Assembly (NCBI GenBank): GCA_029061225.1
Contig: JAIDSM010000136.1
Span: forward strand, 1 to 35,595
Reading direction: 5' to 3'
From: Muribaculaceae bacterium
GTDB lineage: Bacteria; Bacteroidota; Bacteroidia; Bacteroidales; Muribaculaceae
Length of the DNA stretch: 35,595 nt
Shown here: positions 24,805 to 32,138 of the stretch, piece by piece
How the letters are laid out: each line of letters opens with the position of its first letter
How positions within the stretch are numbered: position 1 is the first letter of the stretch
The notes under the pieces: model-generated
The model's database searches: none
Seen by the model: the letters and a program-made list of their open reading frames with translations, nothing else
What the model was told of the DNA's origin: nothing
Made by a program: the position numbers and the translations under genes

Positions 24805-24840
24805 AATCCCGGAATCAAAAAAAGATTCCGGGATTTTTTT
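24805..24840 (+). terminator. Rho-independent terminator of glutamine synthetase III
   Basis: A perfect 12-bp stem, AATCCCGGAATC (24805-24816) with GATTCCGGGATT (24824-24835), closes an all-A loop of seven bases and runs into a T tract to 24840, about 20 bp after the stop. Confidence 0.93.
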
Positions 24841-24938
24841 GCAAAAAAACAAAGCTTACTATCATTTTTATCTTTATTAATGTATTGTGAATCAATTATT
24901 AACAAATTGCATTACTAAAACAAAGTCAAAATCTAAAT

Positions 24939-24977
24939 AAAAATATAGTACTATGTATTGCATAGTACTATATTTTT
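24939..24977. promoter_or_regulatory. Large perfect palindrome over the padR promoter (probable PadR operator)
   Basis: Two perfect 17-bp arms (24939-24955 and 24961-24977) flank the 5-bp spacer TATTG. Each arm contains the self-complementary 10-mer ATAGTACTAT (24945-24954 and 24962-24971), so it can also be read as two palindromic sites 17 bp apart. The spacer holds the TTG of the -33 box of the padR promoter, a position suited to repression. Autoregulation by the PadR product is inferred from position. Confidence 0.72.
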
Positions 24978-24988
24978 TATTAATTTTG
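24958..24988 (+). promoter_or_regulatory. Bacteroidetes-type promoter for padR-pspC
   Basis: TTG (24958-24960), a 20-nt spacer and TAATTTTG (24981-24988) match the consensus. The predicted start is about 30 nt before the padR ATG at 25026. Confidence 0.7.
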
Positions 24989-25025
24989 CGGTATGAAAAT
25001 ATAATCATCCGTAAATATATAAACG

Positions 25026-25364
25026 ATGAACATCGAAAACGCTAAATCCCAGATGAGGAAGGGGATGCTTGAATACTGCGTGATGCTTCTCCTGCGCAAA
25101 GAGGCATGCTACACGAGCGATATCATCTCCCGACTTAAAGAAGCCGAACTGATAGTAGTGGAGGGGACGCTCTACCCACTTCTCACAAGGCTTAAGAAAG
25201 ACGGCCTCCTCTGTTATGAGTGGAGGGAATCAACGCAGGGACCACCACGGAAGTATTACGCTCTTACACAAGAAGGAGAAGAATTCCTTCGGCAGCTTGA
25301 TGAAGTATGGTGCGACCTGGCTAATTCAATCAACATTATTAAATCATTCAACACAACAGATTAA
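25026..25364 (+). CDS. PadR-family transcriptional regulator
   Basis: This 112-residue winged-helix protein has the PadR pattern: MRKGMLEYCVMLLLRKEACY at the start, YTSDIISRLKEAELIVVEGTLYPLLTRLKKDGLL as helix-turn-helix plus recognition helix, then the wing YEWRESTQGPPRKYYALTQEG. It is a short PadR of the type found in front of pspC in Bacteroidetes. It lies 3 bp upstream of the PspC-domain gene, so both are expressed together. It most likely represses its own operon through the palindrome at 24939-24977, with release by an envelope-related or small-molecule signal that the sequence does not reveal. Confidence 0.88.
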   Translation: MNIENAKSQMRKGMLEYCVMLLLRKEACYTSDIISRLKEAELIVVEGTLYPLLTRLKKDGLLCYEWRESTQGPPRKYYALTQEGEEFLRQLDEVWCDLANSINIIKSFNTTD

Positions 25365-25367
25365 CTT

Positions 25368-27029
25368 ATGAAAAGAAACATAACAGTCAACATATTCGGT
25401 TCTCTCTATCCTATGGATGAGGATGCCTACGCTATGCTTAACGCATATATCACAAATATGAGGGATTACTTTTCCCGACAGACCGACGGTAAGGAAATAG
25501 CTGACGATATAGAGGGACGTATAGCTGAACTCATGTCTGAACTCAGGCAAAAAGGAACGGAAGCCATAAGTATCGTGCATGTCGAAGATATCATCAATCG
25601 AATAGGCAAACCTGAGCAGTTTATCGAAGAAGACGCGGAAATAATCGAGCCGATGGTTACACCAATACCTAATGAAGTACCTAAGAAAAAACTTTTCAGA
25701 GATCCCGATCATAAATTCCTCGGAGGTGTTTTCGGTGGATTCGGATGTTATCTCGGAATAAATGCTCTTTGGTTACGATTATCCTATATAATTATCATAT
25801 TCGGGTTATTCGTAAACATGCCGAAAACCTTGCCTTTAATTCTACTGCTTGTATGCACATATTTCATATGCTGGGCTTCGATACCATTGGCTTCGAATCC
25901 TGCTGAACGACTCCAGATGAGGGGAGAAAGAGTCAACATATCGACAATGTGTAATGAATTTCTAACTTCAACACGGGAACTTTTCTCAAATAATGAGAGA
26001 ATTGATAAAGATGGACGTCTTGCAACGGGATTAATTGCTGTCATTAAATGGATATCTTATACTTTGGGTGTGCTAATACTTATCTCATGTGTGGGAGCCT
26101 TCGTAGCTATATTCTTGGGTATCATTGGCGGTCTATCATATCCATGGACTTCTTCGCGCGACATTTTCGGAGAAGACTTTCCCATTATAATCATATTTGA
26201 CAGCAATCCAAGCTGGCTCATCTGGACAGCAATCCTCAGTTTCTTGACTTTTATATTATTGACTCTTTATCTTACTGTTCATTTCGCCTTCAAAATACTC
26301 GGAAGAGTGAAACCTATGAGCACAACGCTCAGGATACTATGCATGATATTATGGTTGATTTCAATTACAGTATGCACTGCATCCTCTACAAAAATCACTG
26401 GGAATGCCGTAGGATATCACAATTATGTGATGCGTAAGGCTGCCAAAGAAGAATTTAGCGATAATGCCATGAAAAGACAAAAAGAACAACTGACGGATGC
26501 CGGATGGGTTATCTTAAAAGAGAGAAATATTCGCAATTATACGAATAAAGGAGAGTATTACACAGGAGACAAGGGCATCGTTTATTTTGATGCAGGAAGG
26601 GAGAACGATGGGTTGGATATGGAATATGAAATTGAACGAACCCAGAAAGTGGCTCCGGGAAAATACAGACTTGAGGCTAAAGGGAGGACTAACGGTAACG
26701 GGGCTGAAATATTCGCGTTCGACGGTCAAGGAAGAAGATATAGCCGTCCGATACCAGTATGCGGAAACAAGGGAGGAAGCATCTGGAAAAATGCCGGTAT
26801 AACCTTGAGCGCCGATACAGCGAAGCTTCTTCCAAACAGGCATTATCTAAGTCATCTATCAAAAGTCAATAATTCACAAGGCTACGGGTGGTCTGACATA
26901 GTAATAGAAGATATCATCGTAGGACCGGACAGTATTATACGATATGGTATCACTAATGTTACACCAGACCAGACATGGGATGGATCGTGGTTATCGGCCA
27001 GCTCATTCGAATTAAAACGACAAGAATAA
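25368..27029 (+). CDS. PspC-domain multi-pass membrane protein with exported C-terminal domain
   Basis: The 553-residue protein starts with a cytoplasmic region of about 105 residues containing a heat-repeat-like helical pattern (DDIEGRIAELMSELRQ). A PspC domain follows at about residues 106-175 (KKKLFRDPDHKFLGGVFGGF, then LRLSYIIIIFGLFV). Further hydrophobic segments lie near 225-255, 283-310 and 325-340. The last ~190 residues are soluble and beta-rich (YRLEAKGRTNGNGAEIFAF, SDIVIEDIIVG) and are probably on the periplasmic side. PspC proteins take part in envelope-stress responses in other bacteria. The direct 3-bp link to padR suggests the regulator controls its level. The C-terminal domain looks like a jelly-roll or carbohydrate-binding fold, which is inference. 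Confidence 0.82.
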   Translation: MKRNITVNIFGSLYPMDEDAYAMLNAYITNMRDYFSRQTDGKEIADDIEGRIAELMSELRQKGTEAISIVHVEDIINRIGKPEQFIEEDAEIIEPMVTPIPNEVPKKKLFRDPDHKFLGGVFGGFGCYLGINALWLRLSYIIIIFGLFVNMPKTLPLILLLVCTYFICWASIPLASNPAERLQMRGERVNISTMCNEFLTSTRELFSNNERIDKDGRLATGLIAVIKWISYTLGVLILISCVGAFVAIFLGIIGGLSYPWTSSRDIFGEDFPIIIIFDSNPSWLIWTAILSFLTFILLTLYLTVHFAFKILGRVKPMSTTLRILCMILWLISITVCTASSTKITGNAVGYHNYVMRKAAKEEFSDNAMKRQKEQLTDAGWVILKERNIRNYTNKGEYYTGDKGIVYFDAGRENDGLDMEYEIERTQKVAPGKYRLEAKGRTNGNGAEIFAFDGQGRRYSRPIPVCGNKGGSIWKNAGITLSADTAKLLPNRHYLSHLSKVNNSQGYGWSDIVIEDIIVGPDSIIRYGITNVTPDQTWDGSWLSASSFELKRQE

Positions 27030-27036
27030 TAAAATT

Positions 27037-27072
27037 AATCCTAACCCGTTGGAGTCGGGTTAGGATTTTTTT
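27037..27072 (+). terminator. Rho-independent terminator of padR-pspC
   Basis: A perfect 12-bp stem, AATCCTAACCCG (27037-27048) with CGGGTTAGGATT (27056-27067), closes the loop TTGGAGT and is followed by T to 27072. It begins 8 bp after the pspC stop. Confidence 0.93.
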
Positions 27073-27091
27073 ATGTTATAGGGCATATTAC

Positions 27092-27122
27092 TTGATAGAA
27101 TGGGATTTTTTTTGTATATTTG
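27092..27122 (+). promoter_or_regulatory. Bacteroidetes-type promoter for the ior operon
   Basis: TTG (27092-27094), a 20-nt spacer and TATATTTG (27115-27122) match the consensus. The leader of about 55 nt starts with a 6-bp hairpin, GTCAGC-AATA-GCTGAC (27134-27149). Confidence 0.75.
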
Positions 27123-27184
27123 CAACATAGAAGGTCAGCAATAGCTGACAACATTCTCTAACCACTATCAATTTGACCTAATAC

Positions 27185-28822
27185 ATGAAGATAACTAAAC
27201 TCCTTTTAGGTGACGAGGCCTTTGCATTGGGTGCTGTCAATGCAGGGATGAGCGGTGCTTACGGATATCCAGGCACTCCCTCTACAGAAATCATGGAATT
27301 TGTTCAAGCCAATCCTACAGCTAAGGAAAGACACATCCACTCTCATTGGTCGAGCAACGAAAAGACCGCATATGAAGAGGCGTTGGGAATGTCTTATGCA
27401 GGAAAGCGTTCGATAGTCACTATGAAACATGTTGGCCTCAATGCATGTGCTGATGCGTTTGTGAATTCCGGGATGACAGGAGCTAACGGCGGTCTGCTGG
27501 TGGCAGTGGCGGATGATCCTTCGATGCATTCTTCACAAAATGAGCAGGATTCCCGCTTCTATGGAGAATTCGCTTTCATTCCTGTGCTTGAACCATCAAA
27601 TCAGCAGGAAGCCTATGACATGGCGGAATATGGATTCAAGCTTTCGGAAAAATATGAAATACCGGTCATCTTCAGATTGGTGACACGACTCAGTCATTCA
27701 AGAGCAACTGTAAATGTCGAGACTAAGGCCCTTCCTGAAAATGAGATTCATTTTCCCTCTGACGGGCGTAGGTGGGTGCTCATGCCCGGCAATTCCAGGG
27801 TGCGTTATAAAGAACTTATCAAAATTTACGACAAACTGGAGATGGCATCCGAAACCTCACCCTACAATGTCTATACACCGGGGTCAGATCATTCTCTCGG
27901 AATCATCGTCAGTGGTATAGCGGCCAACTATCTCAATGAGGTTTTCCCGGATGGTTGTCCATTCCCGACTGTCAAGATTTCGCAGTATCCCTTGCCTAAA
28001 GTAATGATTCATGGACTTGCTGAAGAGTGCAAGGAACTCCTTGTCATAGAAGAAGGCCAACCCTTCATCGAGAAAGCTTTGAGAGGAATTCTTGACTCCG
28101 GCAAGAAAATATACGGAAAACTTGACGGCAACCTGGTCCGCACTGGCGAACTCAATCCCGACCACATCCTGGAATGTCTGATTAAGCTGCGTCCGGAGTT
28201 AGACTCGCTCAGGGCTGGAGAAATAAGGGAGGCATGCGACATTACGGTCGCCCGTCCGCCATCGCTCTGCAAGGGTTGTGGACACCGCGACGTGTTTCAG
28301 GCACTCAACGATTCGCTTGCCGGATATAAGGATGCAAGGGTTTTCGGCGATATCGGATGCTACACACTCGGATATCTCGCTCCTTTCAAGGCCTTGCACA
28401 CTGTGCTCGATATGGGAGCGTCCATCACTATGGCAAAGGGAGCTTCAGAAGCAGGAGTACATCCTTCCGTCGCAGTAATCGGAGATTCAACATTCACTCA
28501 TTCTGGGCTGTCAGGACTTCTTGACGCAGTGAATGAAGACAGCAATATCCTCGTGATTATCTCGGATAATCTCACCACAGGAATGACAGGTGGTCAGGAC
28601 TCTCAGGGAACAGGAAAAATTGAAGACATATGCCTTGGTCTGGGAGTAAAGCAGGAAAACCTACATACTATCGACTCGCTGCCGAAAAACCATGACGAAA
28701 TGGTCGAACTCTTTAAGAATGCGATTGACCATAAAGGCCTGTCGGTGGTTGTTTCAAGAAGGGAATGCATCCAGACAGCTCGCCGACATGGAGCCCACAG
28801 AGGTCCGAAAACGACTGAATAA
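27185..28822 (+). CDS. iorA: Indolepyruvate (2-oxoacid) ferredoxin oxidoreductase, alpha subunit
   Basis: This 545-residue subunit decarboxylates aryl-2-oxoacids (indolepyruvate, phenylpyruvate, hydroxyphenylpyruvate) to aryl-acetyl-CoA and reduces ferredoxin. The N-terminal half has the pyrimidine-type TPP domain start GAVNAGMSGAYGYPGTPSTE and SNEKTAYEEALGMSYAGKRS. The C-terminal half has CKGCGHRDVF near residue 362, GDIGCYTLG, and the TPP-Mg motif GDSTFTHSGLSGL (from residue 433). The two-[4Fe-4S] ferredoxin domain that ends classical IorA (about 600-650 residues) is absent: the protein stops at RHGAHRGPKTTE without a CxxCxxC cluster. iorB follows 48 bp downstream, then an aminotransferase and a CoA transferase. 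Confidence 0.9.
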   Translation: MKITKLLLGDEAFALGAVNAGMSGAYGYPGTPSTEIMEFVQANPTAKERHIHSHWSSNEKTAYEEALGMSYAGKRSIVTMKHVGLNACADAFVNSGMTGANGGLLVAVADDPSMHSSQNEQDSRFYGEFAFIPVLEPSNQQEAYDMAEYGFKLSEKYEIPVIFRLVTRLSHSRATVNVETKALPENEIHFPSDGRRWVLMPGNSRVRYKELIKIYDKLEMASETSPYNVYTPGSDHSLGIIVSGIAANYLNEVFPDGCPFPTVKISQYPLPKVMIHGLAEECKELLVIEEGQPFIEKALRGILDSGKKIYGKLDGNLVRTGELNPDHILECLIKLRPELDSLRAGEIREACDITVARPPSLCKGCGHRDVFQALNDSLAGYKDARVFGDIGCYTLGYLAPFKALHTVLDMGASITMAKGASEAGVHPSVAVIGDSTFTHSGLSGLLDAVNEDSNILVIISDNLTTGMTGGQDSQGTGKIEDICLGLGVKQENLHTIDSLPKNHDEMVELFKNAIDHKGLSVVVSRRECIQTARRHGAHRGPKTTE

Positions 28823-28870
28823 TAGGAGAGTGCTGACTTATTTCAAACAAGAATTGAACAAGAACATACA

Positions 28871-29458
28871 GTGAAAACAGATATAGTACTTGCAGGCGTA
28901 GGAGGCCAGGGTATACTTAGCGTTGCTACTATCCTCGGAGTGGCCGCCCTTAAGGAAGGTCTCAATATCAAACAGGCTGAAGTGCACGGCATGAGCCAGC
29001 GAGGAGGGGATGTGCAGTCAAATCTCCGTATATCCTCGTCCCCGATTCATTCCGACCTTATTCCCGCCGGTAAAGCCGATCTCATCGTAAGCCTCGAACC
29101 CATGGAGGCTCTCCGATATCTTCCAACTCTTTCTCCGGAAGGTTGGATCGTGACTTCTACGGCACCATTCGTAAATATTCCCGACTATCCGGATATGGAG
29201 GAGATAGAGAAAGAACTTTCAAAAGGAGGCAACCTGATAGCCTTTGATATGGAAGAGATGGCAAAGGAGGTCGCATCTCCAAGATCGAGCAATATGGTGC
29301 TTCTCGGGGCTGCCTCGCACTTCATCGAGATAACGTCCGATAAGATAGAGGATGCGATCAGAAGTGTATTCTCAAGCAAAGGAGAAGCGATAGTAGAGGC
29401 CAACATAAAGGCTTTCCGTGCAGGACGTGAGAAAGCTGATTCATTTATTACTAAGTAA
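28871..29458 (+). CDS. iorB: Indolepyruvate (2-oxoacid) ferredoxin oxidoreductase, beta subunit
   Basis: This 195-residue subunit is the gamma-type domain of 2-oxoacid oxidoreductases. The motif IVLAGVGGQGILSVATILG at the N-terminus and HGMSQRGGDVQSNLRI are typical. The start is a GTG (28871), which puts the VGGQG motif at the usual distance from the N-terminus; no in-frame ATG lies at a sensible position upstream. It is 48 bp after iorA, forms a complex with it, and is 14 bp before the aminotransferase gene. Confidence 0.9.
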   Translation: MKTDIVLAGVGGQGILSVATILGVAALKEGLNIKQAEVHGMSQRGGDVQSNLRISSSPIHSDLIPAGKADLIVSLEPMEALRYLPTLSPEGWIVTSTAPFVNIPDYPDMEEIEKELSKGGNLIAFDMEEMAKEVASPRSSNMVLLGAASHFIEITSDKIEDAIRSVFSSKGEAIVEANIKAFRAGREKADSFITK

Positions 29459-29472
29459 TTAAAGATATTGTT

Positions 29473-30777
29473 ATGTTTCCTATATCTCAAGAGATACTTG
29501 ACCGAACGGCCGCCCGGCTTGGAATACTCGACATATCGACGGCCACAATCAGGCAGATAGTGGCACTTTCAAGCGCACTTGAAAAGGAGGCTGAGGAAAA
29601 ATTCGTGCATCTCGAACTCGGCAATCCCGGACTCCCCTCATCAGAGATCGGAATAGAGGCGGAAATCGAGGCCCTTCGCTCAGGAGTGGCCAACAAGTAT
29701 CCCGCCATCAACGGTATACCTGAACTTAAGAAAGCGGGAGCACGATTCGTTAAGGCTTTCATGGATATCGATATCCCGGAGAAGGCAATCGTGCCGACAG
29801 TAGGATCAATGCAGGCGAGTTTCACTCTCCAGCTTCTTCTGAGCCAGAGACTTCCCGGAAAAGACACTATTCTTTTCTTTAATCCCGGGTTCCCTGCCCA
29901 AAGACATCAGGCTAAAGTACTCGGACTTGGAATCGAACAGTTTGATATCTACAATTATAGAGGCAAGGCCTTGGAGGCCAAACTTGAGGAGATTCTATCC
30001 AAGGCGAATATCACGGCCATGCTCTTCTCTAATCCTAACAATCCTGCATGGATAAACCTGACCGAGGAGGAGCTTGAGATCATAGGCCGTATGGCTACTA
30101 AGCATGACGCGATAGTAATCGAGGATGTCGCTTATCTCGGAATGGATTTCCGTACAGACTTCAGCCATCCTTTCGAGGCTCCATACATCCCGAGCGTAGG
30201 TAAATACACCGACAATTTCATAATGCTCGTATCGGGATCGAAGATATTCAGTTATGCCGGTCAGCGAATAGCGATAGTGGCAATGAGCGAGGAAGTCTAC
30301 GACCGTAAATATAAGTTCTTCACCGACTTCTATGAGATGCCGGCTTTCGGTGACGCTTATGTTTTCGGGGTTTTATATACAGCAAGCTCAGGGACGTCCC
30401 ACTCCGCTCAGCACGCACTTGCCGCTATGATGGATGCGGCATGCGAAGGAAAACTGAATTTCGTGAAAGACACCTCGGAATATGGACGTCGTGCTGAAAT
30501 CATGAAGAAGTGTTTTTTAGACAACGGTTTCCATATTGTCTATGAAATGGACGGGGATCGTCCGATATCTGATGGCTTCTTCTTTACGGTCGGATATAAA
30601 GATATCGACGGCAAGACCCTGCAGCAAGACCTTATGAGACACGGTGTGTCAGCAATAACGCTTTCATCTACGGGCTCTGAACAGGAAGGTGTGAGGATAT
30701 GTGTCTCTACACTTTCTGAAGATAAGGATTTCGAAACACTAAATCAACGGTTAAAGGCTTTTAATAATGAACATTAA
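29473..30777 (+). CDS. Class I/II aminotransferase, probably aromatic
   Basis: This 434-residue fold-type I PLP enzyme moves an amino group from an amino acid to an acceptor, giving the 2-oxoacid. Motifs are GNPGLPSSE, SNPNNPAWINLT (residues 187-191 are the NPNNP loop), IEDVAYLGMDFR and the PLP lysine Lys257 in LVSGSKIFSYAGQRI. Its place between iorB and a CoA transferase suggests it supplies aryl-2-oxoacids to IorAB, for example from phenylalanine, tyrosine or tryptophan; this is inference from the operon. The stop overlaps the next start by 11 bases, so translation is probably coupled. Confidence 0.88.
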   Translation: MFPISQEILDRTAARLGILDISTATIRQIVALSSALEKEAEEKFVHLELGNPGLPSSEIGIEAEIEALRSGVANKYPAINGIPELKKAGARFVKAFMDIDIPEKAIVPTVGSMQASFTLQLLLSQRLPGKDTILFFNPGFPAQRHQAKVLGLGIEQFDIYNYRGKALEAKLEEILSKANITAMLFSNPNNPAWINLTEEELEIIGRMATKHDAIVIEDVAYLGMDFRTDFSHPFEAPYIPSVGKYTDNFIMLVSGSKIFSYAGQRIAIVAMSEEVYDRKYKFFTDFYEMPAFGDAYVFGVLYTASSGTSHSAQHALAAMMDAACEGKLNFVKDTSEYGRRAEIMKKCFLDNGFHIVYEMDGDRPISDGFFFTVGYKDIDGKTLQQDLMRHGVSAITLSSTGSEQEGVRICVSTLSEDKDFETLNQRLKAFNNEH

Positions 30778-32071
30778 CCCACGCTACATGACCGCAGAAG
30801 AGGCGGTAAGGCTTATTGAAAACGGCGATCACGTATACATACAAGGCAGCACCTCCACTCCGGAGGTGCTTTGTCGCGCTTTAGCAGAAAGAGGAAATGA
30901 ACTCAAAGATGTGACCCTATACTCAGCATTCGCTGTTTGTAAAGGAGAGGCTCCCTACTGCAAAAAAGAGTATCTGGGAGCCTTCAACGTTGAGAGTTTT
31001 TTCGTATCAAATGGTGTCAGGCGTTGGATTCAGGAAGGATACGGAAGCACGATACCCCGTTTTTTGGGAGAAGTCCCTGCTTTGATGCGCGACGGGACCT
31101 GCCGTGTTGATGTTGCCCTGCTTAACTGCTCTCTTCCCAATGAAGAGGGATTGGTAAGTTTCGGAGTGTCGGCTGACCTTGCCACCGCAGCTGCAGAGTG
31201 CGCAGATAGAGTCATCGCGCAGATCAATCCGCATATGCCGTTCAGTTATGGTGACCCGGTCATGCACATCGACGACCTTGCAGCCGCTGTAATGGTAGAA
31301 GATCCACTCGTGGAAGTTCCTACAGCTACTCCTACCGAAGATGAGATAAAGATCGGAAATTATATCGCCGAGCTAATACCCGATGGGGCGACTCTACAGA
31401 TTGGAGTTGGAGGTATCCCTAACGCAGTGATCCGGGCTCTCGGCGGTCACAAGCATCTTGGTCTTCACACAGAGGCCATGACAGATGGTGTGCTTCCTTT
31501 GCTTGAGAACGGAATCATTGACAATAGCCAAAAAAAGGTTATGACTGGGAAATCGGTGGCATCTCTTGCTCTCGGATCAAGAAGGCTCTACGATTATATG
31601 GACGGTAATAAGGATATCATATTCAAGGATGTGGCCTGGACCAACAATCCTTACATAATTGCTCAGAATCCTAAGGTTGTAAGCATAAACTCCTGCCTGG
31701 AAATCGATCTTACTGGTCAGATTTGCGCAGACTCTATCGGCACGAAGATCTTCTCCGGTATCGGAGGCCAGCACGACTTTGTATATGGTTCGCAATTGTC
31801 GGAAGGTGGATTGTCTTTCTTAGCTATGCTTTCGAAGACGGCCAAAGGCGTCAACAAGATCAAACCTGTATTGACAGAGGGTGCGGGGGTCGTGACAACA
31901 CGCTTTCAGACTAACTATATAGTGACCGAATACGGGGCTGTAGACCTTCGTGGAAAGGATCTTGCACAACGAGCAAAACTCCTGATATCGATTGCATCCC
32001 CGGAATTCAGGGAAGACCTTGAAAAATCAGCGGTAGAACGATTTGGATATTCATTCCTTAGACTTAAGTGA
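30767..32071 (+). CDS. Acetyl-CoA hydrolase/CoA-transferase family protein
   Basis: This 434-residue protein belongs to the family of 4-hydroxybutyrate and butyryl-CoA:acetate CoA-transferases and acetyl-CoA hydrolases. The catalytic Glu that forms the glutamyl-CoA intermediate is probably Glu236 in LGLHTEAMTDG. GVGGIPNAV (213-221, CoA-binding) and YIVTEYGAVDLRGKDL near the C-terminus are also typical. It overlaps the aminotransferase by 11 bases. In this operon it probably exchanges CoA between an aryl-acetyl-CoA made by IorAB and acetate, releasing the free acid and acetyl-CoA. The acceptor and donor are not determined by sequence. Confidence 0.87.
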   Translation: MNINPRYMTAEEAVRLIENGDHVYIQGSTSTPEVLCRALAERGNELKDVTLYSAFAVCKGEAPYCKKEYLGAFNVESFFVSNGVRRWIQEGYGSTIPRFLGEVPALMRDGTCRVDVALLNCSLPNEEGLVSFGVSADLATAAAECADRVIAQINPHMPFSYGDPVMHIDDLAAAVMVEDPLVEVPTATPTEDEIKIGNYIAELIPDGATLQIGVGGIPNAVIRALGGHKHLGLHTEAMTDGVLPLLENGIIDNSQKKVMTGKSVASLALGSRRLYDYMDGNKDIIFKDVAWTNNPYIIAQNPKVVSINSCLEIDLTGQICADSIGTKIFSGIGGQHDFVYGSQLSEGGLSFLAMLSKTAKGVNKIKPVLTEGAGVVTTRFQTNYIVTEYGAVDLRGKDLAQRAKLLISIASPEFREDLEKSAVERFGYSFLRLK

Positions 32072-32138
32072 TAAAATCAATATATTGCCCTTCCTCTCTC
32101 CTTCTTTTTAAATATTTAATAATAAATATATTATAAAA

